In this document: in pieces, positions 1 through 5,462 of the stretch
Position numbering within the stretch: the first letter of the stretch is position 1
Layout of the letters: the number at the start of each line of letters is the position of its first letter
Assembly (NCBI GenBank): GCA_024636355.1
Contig: JAGXHH010000243.1
Span: forward strand, 1-7,876
Direction: 5' to 3'
Length of the DNA stretch: 7,876 bases
DNA from: Desulfobacteraceae bacterium
GTDB taxonomy: Bacteria; Desulfobacterota; Desulfobacteria; Desulfobacterales; Desulfosalsimonadaceae
Position numbers and translations under genes: made by a program
Notes under the pieces: model-generated
The model's database searches: none
Told to the model about the DNA's origin: nothing
Seen by the model: the letters and a program-made list of their open reading frames with translations, nothing else

Positions 1-4
1 CATA

Positions 5-37
5 TCGTCGGCAGCGTCAGATGTGTATAAGAGACAG
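5..37 (+). other. Illumina Nextera read-1 transposase adapter left on the contig end (artefact)
   Basis: These 33 bases match the Nextera read-1 adapter from memory: a 14-base TCGTCGGCAGCGTC tail followed by the 19-base Tn5 mosaic end AGATGTGTATAAGAGACAG at 19-37. The four bases before it (CATA, 1-4) would then be the end of an i5 index. They agree with the end of index S506 (ACTGCATA), although four bases are weak evidence. Translation of the adapter gives the peptides MYKRQ and MCIRDS, which are familiar spurious N-termini in metagenome protein sets. Nothing before base 38 should be annotated as biology. Confidence 0.97.
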
Positions 38-1063
38 CATCTCGACCTGTACGTTGCCAATTACGAGGGGCCGGGGGTTGTGCGGGCGATCGGCACCCAT
101 GACAAGTTGTACCGCAACAACGGCAACGGTTCGTTTCTCGATATCAGCAAAGCTGCCGGCATCGAACCCGATGAGGCCATGTGCGGCCGGGGTGTCGTCT
201 GGACCGACCTCAATGGTGACGGGCGGCAGGAGATCGTGGTGGCCAACTACCGCCTGGATCCGAATTTCTGCTGGGTAAACCGGCAGCGTGAAGCCCTGTC
301 GGATGCGGCCGAAACGCTCGGGATTCGCGGCAGCAATGTGGCCGGGGCGTTCGGACATTCAATCGGTCCGGTCAGCGGAGACCTTGATAATGACGGCCAT
401 GTCGATCTTTTTATCAGCAATCTGGCCCATCCCCGGTATATTGAGTTTTCGGACCAGAATATGGTGCTGCTTAACGGGGGACCGCCTGACTGTCATTTCA
501 CCGACAATTTCCCCGAATCCGGCATCGCCTTCGAGGAGACCAACTCCGATCCCTCCCTGGCGGATGTGGACAATGACGGCGACCTGGACCTTTATATCAC
601 TTCCATTTATCCCGGCCGCTATTCGCATCTGTACCTGAATGACGGTCATGGGCATTTTTCGGATGTCTCCTGGCAGACCCGCACCCGGGTGGAAAATGCC
701 TGGGGGACGGCGTTTGCCGATTTCAACAATGACGGGTTTGCCGACCTGCTGGTGGCGAGCAAAGACGGGGTGCATTTGTTTCAAAATGACGGCAACGGCA
801 ATCACTGGGTCAAAGTGAAAATCGTGGACGCCCATTGCAACCGGCTCGGAATCGGCAGCCGCATTACGGTAGATTATGCCGGCAGGCGGCAGGTCCGGGA
901 GATCTTCGCCGGGCGAGGGACCGGCAATCAGGATGAAACAGCAGTTATTTTCGGCCTGGGCAACTATGACGGACCGGTCACCATACATGCCCGGACCCTG
1001 TGCGGAAATGATCTGCAAATGGTCATTGATTCACCGGATCAGACGGTGACGTTGACGCACTGA
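38..1063 (+). CDS. FG-GAP/VCBS repeat protein with C-terminal ASPIC/UnbV domain (5' partial)
   Basis: This is the last 341 residues of a larger beta-propeller-type protein. Its 5' end is cut by the adapter, so no true start is visible. Four Asp-rich calcium-binding loops of the D-x-D/N-x-D-G type occur within FG-GAP/VCBS repeats: DLNGDG at 206-223, DLDNDG at 380-397, DVDNDG at 563-580 and DFNNDG at 719-736. Each is followed by a hydrophobic strand such as DLFISN or DLYITS. LYRNNGNGSF and LYLNDGHGHF are the linking turns typical of CRTAC1-like proteins. The last ~85 residues fit the ASPIC/UnbV domain, with HWVKVKIVD, RLGIGSRITV, GRRQVREIFAGRG and a FGLGNYDGPVTIHA stretch. Family members are usually exported or cell-surface proteins, but the signal peptide would lie in the missing part. 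The substrate or partner is unknown. The family assignment is strong; no function is claimed. Confidence 0.9.
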   Translation, partial: HLDLYVANYEGPGVVRAIGTHDKLYRNNGNGSFLDISKAAGIEPDEAMCGRGVVWTDLNGDGRQEIVVANYRLDPNFCWVNRQREALSDAAETLGIRGSNVAGAFGHSIGPVSGDLDNDGHVDLFISNLAHPRYIEFSDQNMVLLNGGPPDCHFTDNFPESGIAFEETNSDPSLADVDNDGDLDLYITSIYPGRYSHLYLNDGHGHFSDVSWQTRTRVENAWGTAFADFNNDGFADLLVASKDGVHLFQNDGNGNHWVKVKIVDAHCNRLGIGSRITVDYAGRRQVREIFAGRGTGNQDETAVIFGLGNYDGPVTIHARTLCGNDLQMVIDSPDQTVTLTH

Positions 1064-1159
1064 AACGGTATTGGCCGCAAGGATTATTCCGGTCATCGAC
1101 GTATTGCCGGAAGATGATTATGTTTGATCAAAAGGAACCGCCCAACGGCGAATCAGAAC

Positions 1160-1167
1160 AGGAGGTG
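1160..1167 (+). promoter_or_regulatory. Ribosome binding site for the universal stress protein gene
   Basis: AGGAGGTG lies four bases before the ATG at 1172. It is a near-perfect Shine-Dalgarno sequence, and it decides the start against the in-frame ATG at 1124. That upstream ATG would add 16 residues (MIKRNRPTANQNRRCL) that do not resemble the family N-terminus. Confidence 0.8.
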
Positions 1168-1171
1168 CTTG

Positions 1172-1609
1172 ATGGAAGTAAAAAAAATTCTGTGGCCCAC
1201 CGACTTTTCGACCAAAGCCGAAGCCGCGTTGCCGCATGTAAAAATGCTGATGGAACAATACCAGGCGGAAATTCACGTGCTTTATGTCATAGAGGATCTG
1301 GCGCATCATGAAGGCTGGTACGGCACATATGCCGAGGATCATATCGAAAAGCTGCTTCGCCAGTTCAAACAACGTGCGCCGGAACGGTTAAACCAGATCT
1401 GCGAAAGACACCTGGAAGGGTGCCCGAATTACATCAAACATGTCGTTGTCGGGGAGCCTGCCCGGGAAATTCTGAAGTTTATAAAAGAACACGATATCGA
1501 TCAGGTGGTCATGGCGACCAAAGGCGAGAGAAACGATTACCAGTTCGGGAGCGTGGTTGAACGGGTGGTCAAGAATTCACCCGTGCCTGTAACAACCATT
1601 CCTGCGTGA
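1172..1609 (+). CDS. Universal stress protein, UspA family
   Basis: This 145-residue single-domain cytoplasmic protein has the usual Usp length. The start at 1172 is set by the strong AGGAGGTG just upstream and gives the standard N-terminus MEVKKILWPTDFS, whose PTDFS (residues 9-13) includes the Asp that contacts adenine in ATP-binding Usps. VVVGEPAREIL (91-101) and VVMATKG (112-118) are the expected strand and loop regions, and the C-terminus SPVPVTTIP is typical. The phosphate-binding loop is unusual. The family pattern G-x2-G-x(6-9)-G-S appears here as GERNDYQFGS (118-127), with Asn in place of the second Gly and a short spacer, so ATP binding is uncertain. The gene stands alone: 108 bases follow the upstream gene and a repeat-rich spacer follows it. 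Usps are linked to survival under stress or growth arrest; the specific role here cannot be read. Confidence 0.92.
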   Translation: MEVKKILWPTDFSTKAEAALPHVKMLMEQYQAEIHVLYVIEDLAHHEGWYGTYAEDHIEKLLRQFKQRAPERLNQICERHLEGCPNYIKHVVVGEPAREILKFIKEHDIDQVVMATKGERNDYQFGSVVERVVKNSPVPVTTIPA

Positions 1610-1643
1610 CACTCCTGCGTCCAAAGAAATTAAGTACAAATGC

Positions 1644-1681
1644 CGTGCACGTGCACGAGCACGTGTACGTTCACGTGCACG
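1644..1681. repeat. CGTGCA hexamer tandem array, internally palindromic
   Basis: Six consecutive hexamers plus two bases read CGTGCA, CGTGCA, CGAGCA, CGTGTA, CGTTCA, CGTGCA, CG. Because CGTGCACG is itself self-complementary, the array can form several alternative hairpins. It sits 34 bases after the usp stop codon. I recall similar CGTGCA/CGTGTA arrays between genes of deltaproteobacteria, but that is recollection, not a search. Confidence 0.8.
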
Positions 1682-1785
1682 AAAACCGGTGGCATCGGTG
1701 CCTTGGTTATAGGTTATAGGATGTGCTGACGAAGGAAGCGCATCGGCTGAATAGATACAACCAATGTTCTTCATGGTCTTCATGT

Positions 1786-1826
1786 ATATCAAACCGCTGT
1801 TTCGCAGTGTCTCTGTGGTTTGATAT
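1786..1826 (+). repeat. Inverted repeat / hairpin in the rtcB leader
   Basis: ATATCAAACC (1786-1795) and GGTTTGATAT (1817-1826) are perfect 10-base inverted arms. A following G-T wobble and C-G pair extend the possible RNA stem to 12 pairs. The loop can hold a smaller CTG/CAG stem. It lies 50 bases before the rtcB start, and no T-run follows, so it is a poor intrinsic terminator. It could be a leader structure or a decayed mobile short repeat. Confidence 0.6.
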
Positions 1827-1875
1827 CTCCTCTGTGGTTCCGAGGGCATCAAAATTTATAAACGGGATTAGAATC

Positions 1876-3333
1876 GTGGCAGTGCCGGCAGGTCTTAAAA
1901 AAATCAGCGATACGGTCTGGGAACTGCCCGTATCGTATAAAGCCGGTATGAATGTGCCGGCTCGTGTGTATGCGACCGAGTCCCTGATCAATGAAATGGA
2001 TCAGGGAGTATTCGAACAGGTATCGAATGTGGCGATGCTGCCCGGCATCGTCAAATATGCCTGCTGCATGCCTGACGGGCATTGGGGATATGGTTTCCCG
2101 ATCGGTGGGGTAGCGGCCATGGATACAGCAACCGGCGTGATTTCGCCGGGGGGTATCGGCTTCGATGTCAACTGCGGCATGCGCCTGGTTCGCACGGATT
2201 TGACCGAAGAAGAGGTGAAACCTCACCTGAAGCGGCTGGTCGACCGGCTGTTTGAGCGGGTACCGTCGGGAGTCGGTGGGGCGGGATTTGTAAAGATTTC
2301 CCAGGATGAATTCCGAAGTGTGGTGGAGCAGGGCAGCCGCTGGTGCTTAGATAACGGGCTTGGCTGGGAAGAGGACCTGGAGCTGACCGAAGAAGGCGGG
2401 TGCGTGCCCGAAGCAGATGCGAAAACCATCAGCAGTCGGGCTGTGGAGCGGGGCTACAAACAGATCGGCACCCTCGGCTCGGGAAACCATTACCTGGAAA
2501 TCCAGGTGGCGCGCCCCGAATTCGTGTATGACAAGGAAACGGCCGGGGTGTTCGGCATCGACCGGCCGAACCAGGTCGTGGTGATGTTCCATTGCGGCAG
2601 CCGCGGGTTCGGACACCAGGTGGCGACCGATTACCTGCAGTCCTTTTTGAAAGTGATGGTAAAAAAATACGGGCTGAAAATGCCGGACCGGGAACTGGCG
2701 TGCGCGCCGTTTTCTTCTCCGGAAGGGCAGGCGTACTTTTCTGCGATGAAATGCGCCATGAACATGTCATTTGCCAACCGGCAGGTAATCCTTCACCGCA
2801 TCCGCGAGGTTTTCTCCGATGTTTTCCATAAGGATCCGGCTGATCTCGGTCTTCGCCAGGTCTATGACATTTCCCACAATACCGCCAAACTGGAACGCCA
2901 TACCGTAGACGGGCAGGAAATGGAACTTCTCGTGCACCGCAAAGGCGCAACCCGCGCATTTGGCCCCGGCATGCCTGATATTCCCAGGCGATATGCAACC
3001 ATCGGCCAGCCGGTGATCATCGGCGGCAGTATGGAAACCGGCTCTTATCTCCTGGTCGGGATGGAAACCGGAGCCCAGACGTTTTACTCGACAGCCCACG
3101 GCTCCGGTCGCACCATGAGCCGAAAGAAGGCTAAAAAAATGTTCAGGGGGCGTGAACTTCAACAGGAAATGGAGTCCCGGGGCATCTATGTGCGGACGGG
3201 ATCGTATGCCGGGCTGGCCGAAGAGGCGGGATCTGCCTATAAAAATGTCGATGAGGTGATCGAAGCGGCCGAACTGGCCGGCATCAGCCGGAAAGTGGCC
3301 CGGTTTCTGCCTATCGGAAACGTAAAAGGATGA
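1876..3333 (+). CDS. rtcB: RNA-splicing ligase RtcB (GTP- and Mn2+-dependent RNA ligase)
   Basis: RtcB joins an RNA 3'-phosphate or 2',3'-cyclic phosphate to a 5'-OH through a histidine-GMP intermediate, acting in RNA repair and tRNA splicing. From the GTG at 1876 the protein has 485 residues, close to the family norm, and opens with LKKISDTVWELPVSYKAGM as expected. An in-frame GTG at 1882 is also possible; longer frames add unrelated residues. All expected active-site residues are visible: D97 and C100 in GFDVNCGMR, N204 and H205 in GSGNHYLE, H239 in FHCGSRG, H334 in YDISHN, and H408 in STAHGSGR, which corresponds to the guanylylated histidine (H404 of Pyrococcus RtcB). HRKGATRAFGPG is also intact. 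It is first in a four-gene operon and shares ATGA with the archease gene. It belongs to the archease-associated type, so archease dependence is likely. No RtcR or RtcA gene is present here. Confidence 0.97.
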   Translation: MAVPAGLKKISDTVWELPVSYKAGMNVPARVYATESLINEMDQGVFEQVSNVAMLPGIVKYACCMPDGHWGYGFPIGGVAAMDTATGVISPGGIGFDVNCGMRLVRTDLTEEEVKPHLKRLVDRLFERVPSGVGGAGFVKISQDEFRSVVEQGSRWCLDNGLGWEEDLELTEEGGCVPEADAKTISSRAVERGYKQIGTLGSGNHYLEIQVARPEFVYDKETAGVFGIDRPNQVVVMFHCGSRGFGHQVATDYLQSFLKVMVKKYGLKMPDRELACAPFSSPEGQAYFSAMKCAMNMSFANRQVILHRIREVFSDVFHKDPADLGLRQVYDISHNTAKLERHTVDGQEMELLVHRKGATRAFGPGMPDIPRRYATIGQPVIIGGSMETGSYLLVGMETGAQTFYSTAHGSGRTMSRKKAKKMFRGRELQQEMESRGIYVRTGSYAGLAEEAGSAYKNVDEVIEAAELAGISRKVARFLPIGNVKG

Positions 3334-3770
3334 TCACTGTGGGATATCATTACCTGGAGGATGTCGCCATCGCCGATGCCGCATTCGAGGCGCGGGCGGA
3401 CAGCGCTGAAGAGCTGTTCAAGCAGGCAGCCGACGCCACCATGAACGTCATGGTCGACTCTCTCGATGACATCCGCCTTCAGACCACCCGTCAGATACGC
3501 CTGGAAGACGATACCATTGACATGCTGCTGTTCCAGTTCTTAAACGAATTTGTTTATTACAAGGATGCTGAAGATCTCCTGCTGCGGGTCGCGGAAATTG
3601 AAATTAAGCAGAATTCAAACGGGTATATCGTATCGGCAGAAGCCCGCGGCGAATCGATGGATCTGGCCCGGCACAAGATGAAAGTGGATGTGAAAGCCGT
3701 CACCCTGCACCTGTTCCGGGTTGAAAAGACAGACAGTGGTTGGGAAGCGACGGTGGTGCTCGATATATGA
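3330..3770 (+). CDS. Archease, RtcB-activating protein
   Basis: Archease stimulates RtcB by promoting its guanylylation and allowing multiple turnovers. The 146 residues match the usual bacterial and archaeal length. Visible family features are the N-terminal YHYLED segment, LFKQAADATMNVM (29-41), LLFQFLNEF (66-74), HKMKVDVKAVTLH (115-127) and the C-terminal VVLDI with conserved Asp145. The common N-terminal LEHTAD motif reads LEDVAIAD here (9-16), with Asp instead of His and the second acidic residue displaced, so the metal site may be built slightly differently. I recall EDIAIAD-type archeases in other bacteria and archaea, which would make this a subgroup and not a defect. The start codon overlaps the rtcB stop (ATGA), preceded by AAAAGG, implying coupled translation and a fixed ratio to RtcB. 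Confidence 0.93.
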   Translation: MITVGYHYLEDVAIADAAFEARADSAEELFKQAADATMNVMVDSLDDIRLQTTRQIRLEDDTIDMLLFQFLNEFVYYKDAEDLLLRVAEIEIKQNSNGYIVSAEARGESMDLARHKMKVDVKAVTLHLFRVEKTDSGWEATVVLDI

Positions 3771-4582
3771 CATCCGATAATTCTCCTGATGCAAATGAGC
3801 CGGGGCTCGCCACGTTCCGGCTGGAAAAAAATGCGGTAAACCTGGAAGAGGCGCGTGTCTTTGCCCATTGGCTCTCCCTGCTCCACGAACAAAGCCTGCT
3901 GTATGCAGTCGGCGGTGCATTCGCTGTTCATGCGTACACGGGTATTCTGAGGAATACGAAGGATCTGGACATCTACATCAAACCCGAGGACCTGAAACCC
4001 GCCTTAACGGCATTTCAGAATGCCGGATACCGAACCGAGGTCACCGATCAGACCTGGTTAGCCAAGGTCCACTATAAGGACTATTTTATGGACCTGCTCT
4101 TTGCCATGCCCCGTCAGCGGTTTTCCATCAGGGACAACTGGTTTTTCCGACGGCGTTCGGCCTGCATTCTCGATCAGGAAGCCAACCTCCTTGGTATCGA
4201 GGAGTTATTCGTGTCCAAGGTGTTTATGGCCAAGAGTTACCGGTTTGACGGGGCTGATATCCTCCACTTGATACTCAAGGTCAGGGGACGGATGAACTGG
4301 CAGACCATTCTCGAGTACCTGGGGGATGAATGGGAGCTTCTTCTATGGTACCTGCTGCTGTTTAATTTTGTTTACCCCGGCCGGTCGGATTGCCTGCCCC
4401 GGCAGCTCATGTCGCAACTGTTCGGAAAAGTGGAGCAGAGCTGGCAGGCGCCGGCCAGGAGAAATAAATTCCGGGGCACGCTGCTCGACCCGGCGGCGTT
4501 TGAAATCGATTATCAGAAATGGGGTTATGAAGATATCGGCAGCGATCGGAACCTTGTTGGTGAGGACGGAGATGCCATATGA
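3767..4582 (+). CDS. MNT-type nucleotidyltransferase family protein, uncharacterised
   Basis: This 271-residue soluble protein carries a minimal nucleotidyltransferase (polymerase-beta-like) core. YAVGGAFAVHAY (46-57) supplies the GG turn, TKDLDIYI (64-71) supplies catalytic D66 and D68, and FMDLLF (107-112) supplies the third carboxylate D109. All three metal-binding residues are present, so it is probably active. The C-terminal half (about 140-250) is helical, with a conserved-looking FDGADILHLIL segment and an aromatic-rich EWELLLWYLLLFNFVYP stretch, perhaps a substrate-specificity domain. The start at 3767 overlaps the archease stop as ATGA; an ATG at 3740 in the same frame would overlap 31 bases and is less likely. 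The distal neighbour is a metallophosphoesterase, also ATGA-coupled. The substrate is unknown. AbiEii-like toxins and small-molecule nucleotidyltransferases share the fold, but no antitoxin-like partner is seen. A role on RNA ends is inferred from context only. Confidence 0.8.
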   Translation: MTSDNSPDANEPGLATFRLEKNAVNLEEARVFAHWLSLLHEQSLLYAVGGAFAVHAYTGILRNTKDLDIYIKPEDLKPALTAFQNAGYRTEVTDQTWLAKVHYKDYFMDLLFAMPRQRFSIRDNWFFRRRSACILDQEANLLGIEELFVSKVFMAKSYRFDGADILHLILKVRGRMNWQTILEYLGDEWELLLWYLLLFNFVYPGRSDCLPRQLMSQLFGKVEQSWQAPARRNKFRGTLLDPAAFEIDYQKWGYEDIGSDRNLVGEDGDAI

Positions 4583-5283
4583 AAATTGCTGCAATAGCGG
4601 ATCTGCATTGTGGAAAATACACTGTAAAACAGATCCGGGGCATATTCTCGGATATCGAGGGTAAAGCCGATGTCCTGGTTATGGCCGGGGATCTGACCAA
4701 CGTGGGGCTTGTCCATGAAATCGAAATTCTTCTGGAAGCCCTCAACTCCGTATCGCTTCCCAAGGTGGCCGTTCTGGGCAACCATGATCACCAGAATGAC
4801 GAAGCGGTCCAGTTGACGAAAATCCTGGAAGCCGGCAATGTCTGTGTTCTCGATTGTTCCTCCTGTGTGATCGAGGGGGTCGGGTTTCTCGGAACAAAGG
4901 GGTTTTGCGGTGGGTTCGGCAATCTAAGGATTCAGCCGTTCGGTGAGCAGGCCATCAAGAAATTTGTGGAAACCAGCGTCGATGAAGCCGTCCGGCTCGA
5001 TTCGGCTCTAAAACAAATCGATGCCGTCCATAAAATTGCCATTACCCATTATGCCCCCATCCGCGCAACCCTGAAGGGTGAGTCTCCCGAACTGTTTCCA
5101 TTTCTCGGTTCTTCTCTTCTGGCAGACGCCCTGGACCGGCACCATGTGAACGTTATATTTCACGGTCATGCCCACAACGGCTCGCCTTCCGGGACCACGC
5201 CGGGCGGCATCCCCGTTCACAACGTCAGCCGCTTTGTCCAGAAACGGGTTCATAATCGGGATTATATGATTTATGAGGTATGA
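4579..5283 (+). CDS. Calcineurin-like metallophosphoesterase
   Basis: This 234-residue cytoplasmic protein spans the complete two-metal phosphoesterase motif set: D8 and H10 in ADLHCG, D38 in AGDLTN, N68-H69-D70 in GNHD, H157 in THYAP, and H197 and H199 in HGHAH. It has no signal peptide or extra domain. The family hydrolyses phosphomono- or phosphodiesters, and some members cleave 2',3'-cyclic nucleotides. The sequence does not reveal its substrate. The start overlaps the nucleotidyltransferase stop (ATGA), with GGAG seven bases upstream. As last gene of the rtcB-archease-nucleotidyltransferase operon, a plausible job is trimming phosphate or cyclic phosphate on RNA ends, or undoing the neighbouring transferase's modification; both are inference. 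The gene ends just before a large inverted repeat that probably terminates transcription. Confidence 0.92.
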   Translation: MKIAAIADLHCGKYTVKQIRGIFSDIEGKADVLVMAGDLTNVGLVHEIEILLEALNSVSLPKVAVLGNHDHQNDEAVQLTKILEAGNVCVLDCSSCVIEGVGFLGTKGFCGGFGNLRIQPFGEQAIKKFVETSVDEAVRLDSALKQIDAVHKIAITHYAPIRATLKGESPELFPFLGSSLLADALDRHHVNVIFHGHAHNGSPSGTTPGGIPVHNVSRFVQKRVHNRDYMIYEV

Positions 5284-5289
5284 AAAAAA

Positions 5290-5460
5290 GAAGGTTCAAG
5301 GTTAAAAGCGGTTCAAAGTTCAAGGTTAAAAGCAGGTCCAAGGTCCAGGGTTGTAGGGGCGGACCTGCGTGTCCGCCCTCTTGCTTGAAGCCTTAAACCC
5401 TTGAACCCTAAACCCTAAACTTTGAACCTTGAACCTTGAACGCCTTTAACCTGCTTTTCT
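5290..5460. repeat. Large imperfect inverted repeat between convergent genes
   Basis: About 170 bases of the 179-base spacer form a nested inverted repeat built from GGTTCAAGGTT-like units. GTTCAAGGTTAAAAGC occurs twice in the left arm (5294-5309 and 5318-5333, period 24). The segments 5310-5327 and 5411-5428 are complementary at 16 of 18 positions, and a GC hairpin sits at the centre. The right arm is made of AACCCTAAA and TTGAACC repeats. It encodes no protein. It resembles a REP-like or MITE-like palindromic element and has probably been recruited as a two-way terminator. Confidence 0.85.
5357..5378. terminator. Central GC hairpin, probable bidirectional terminator
   Basis: GGGCGGAC (5357-5364) and GTCCGCCC (5371-5378) form a perfect 8-base stem around a 6-base loop CTGCGT. 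It lies between the convergent metallophosphoesterase and acyl-CoA ligase genes. No clean T-run adjoins it, so termination would depend on the larger surrounding fold. The motif GGGGCGGACCTGCGTGTCCGCCC is one I recall as a scattered intergenic repeat in many environmental genomes. Confidence 0.6.
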
Positions 5461-5462
5461 TC

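Larger units (their letters stand above)
1610..1875. other. Non-coding spacer between usp and rtcB, rich in short repeats
   Basis: This 266-base spacer holds no convincing gene. The open frame running in from 1723 encodes low-complexity text unlike any RtcB N-terminus. The spacer contains the hexamer array at 1644-1681, a direct repeat of GGTTATA at 1705-1720, TCTTCATG twice (1768-1775 and 1777-1784), CTCTGTGGTT twice (1811-1820 and 1830-1839), and a hairpin at 1786-1826. The operon promoter probably lies here, but I find no clear -35/-10 pair and no good sigma-54 site of the kind used by RtcR-controlled rtc operons. Confidence 0.7.

Noticed and set aside
359..1018. A 219-codon open frame on the minus strand
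   Set aside because: It is opposite the FG-GAP repeats. Its composition mirrors the repeated Asp/Gly codons of the real gene, and it has no ribosome site or family resemblance.
1087..1112. TTCCGG...CCGGAA inverted repeat after the FG-GAP gene as a terminator
   Set aside because: The stem is only six bases with a 14-base loop and no T-run, too weak to call.
1644..1681. CRISPR array
   Set aside because: The units are six bases with no spacers. It is a simple tandem repeat.
1690..1706. Possible sigma-54 promoter (TGGCAT...TTGG) before rtcB
   Set aside because: The spacing between the GG and the TTG element is wrong and the -12 GC is missing, so it does not fit TGGCAC-N5-TTGCA.
1723..1875. N-terminal extension of RtcB from GTG 1723
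   Set aside because: The 51 added residues come from the repeat-rich spacer and do not match RtcB proteins, which begin near the LKKISDTVWELP segment.
2429..2998. A 189-codon minus-strand frame inside rtcB
   Set aside because: It is Arg/Pro/Gly-rich text typical of an antisense shadow, and RtcB active-site conservation explains the region.
3767..4582. AbiEii-type toxin of a toxin-antitoxin pair
   Set aside because: The fold is shared, but no AbiEi-like antitoxin or DNA-binding partner is adjacent, and the gene is embedded in the rtcB operon by ATGA overlaps.
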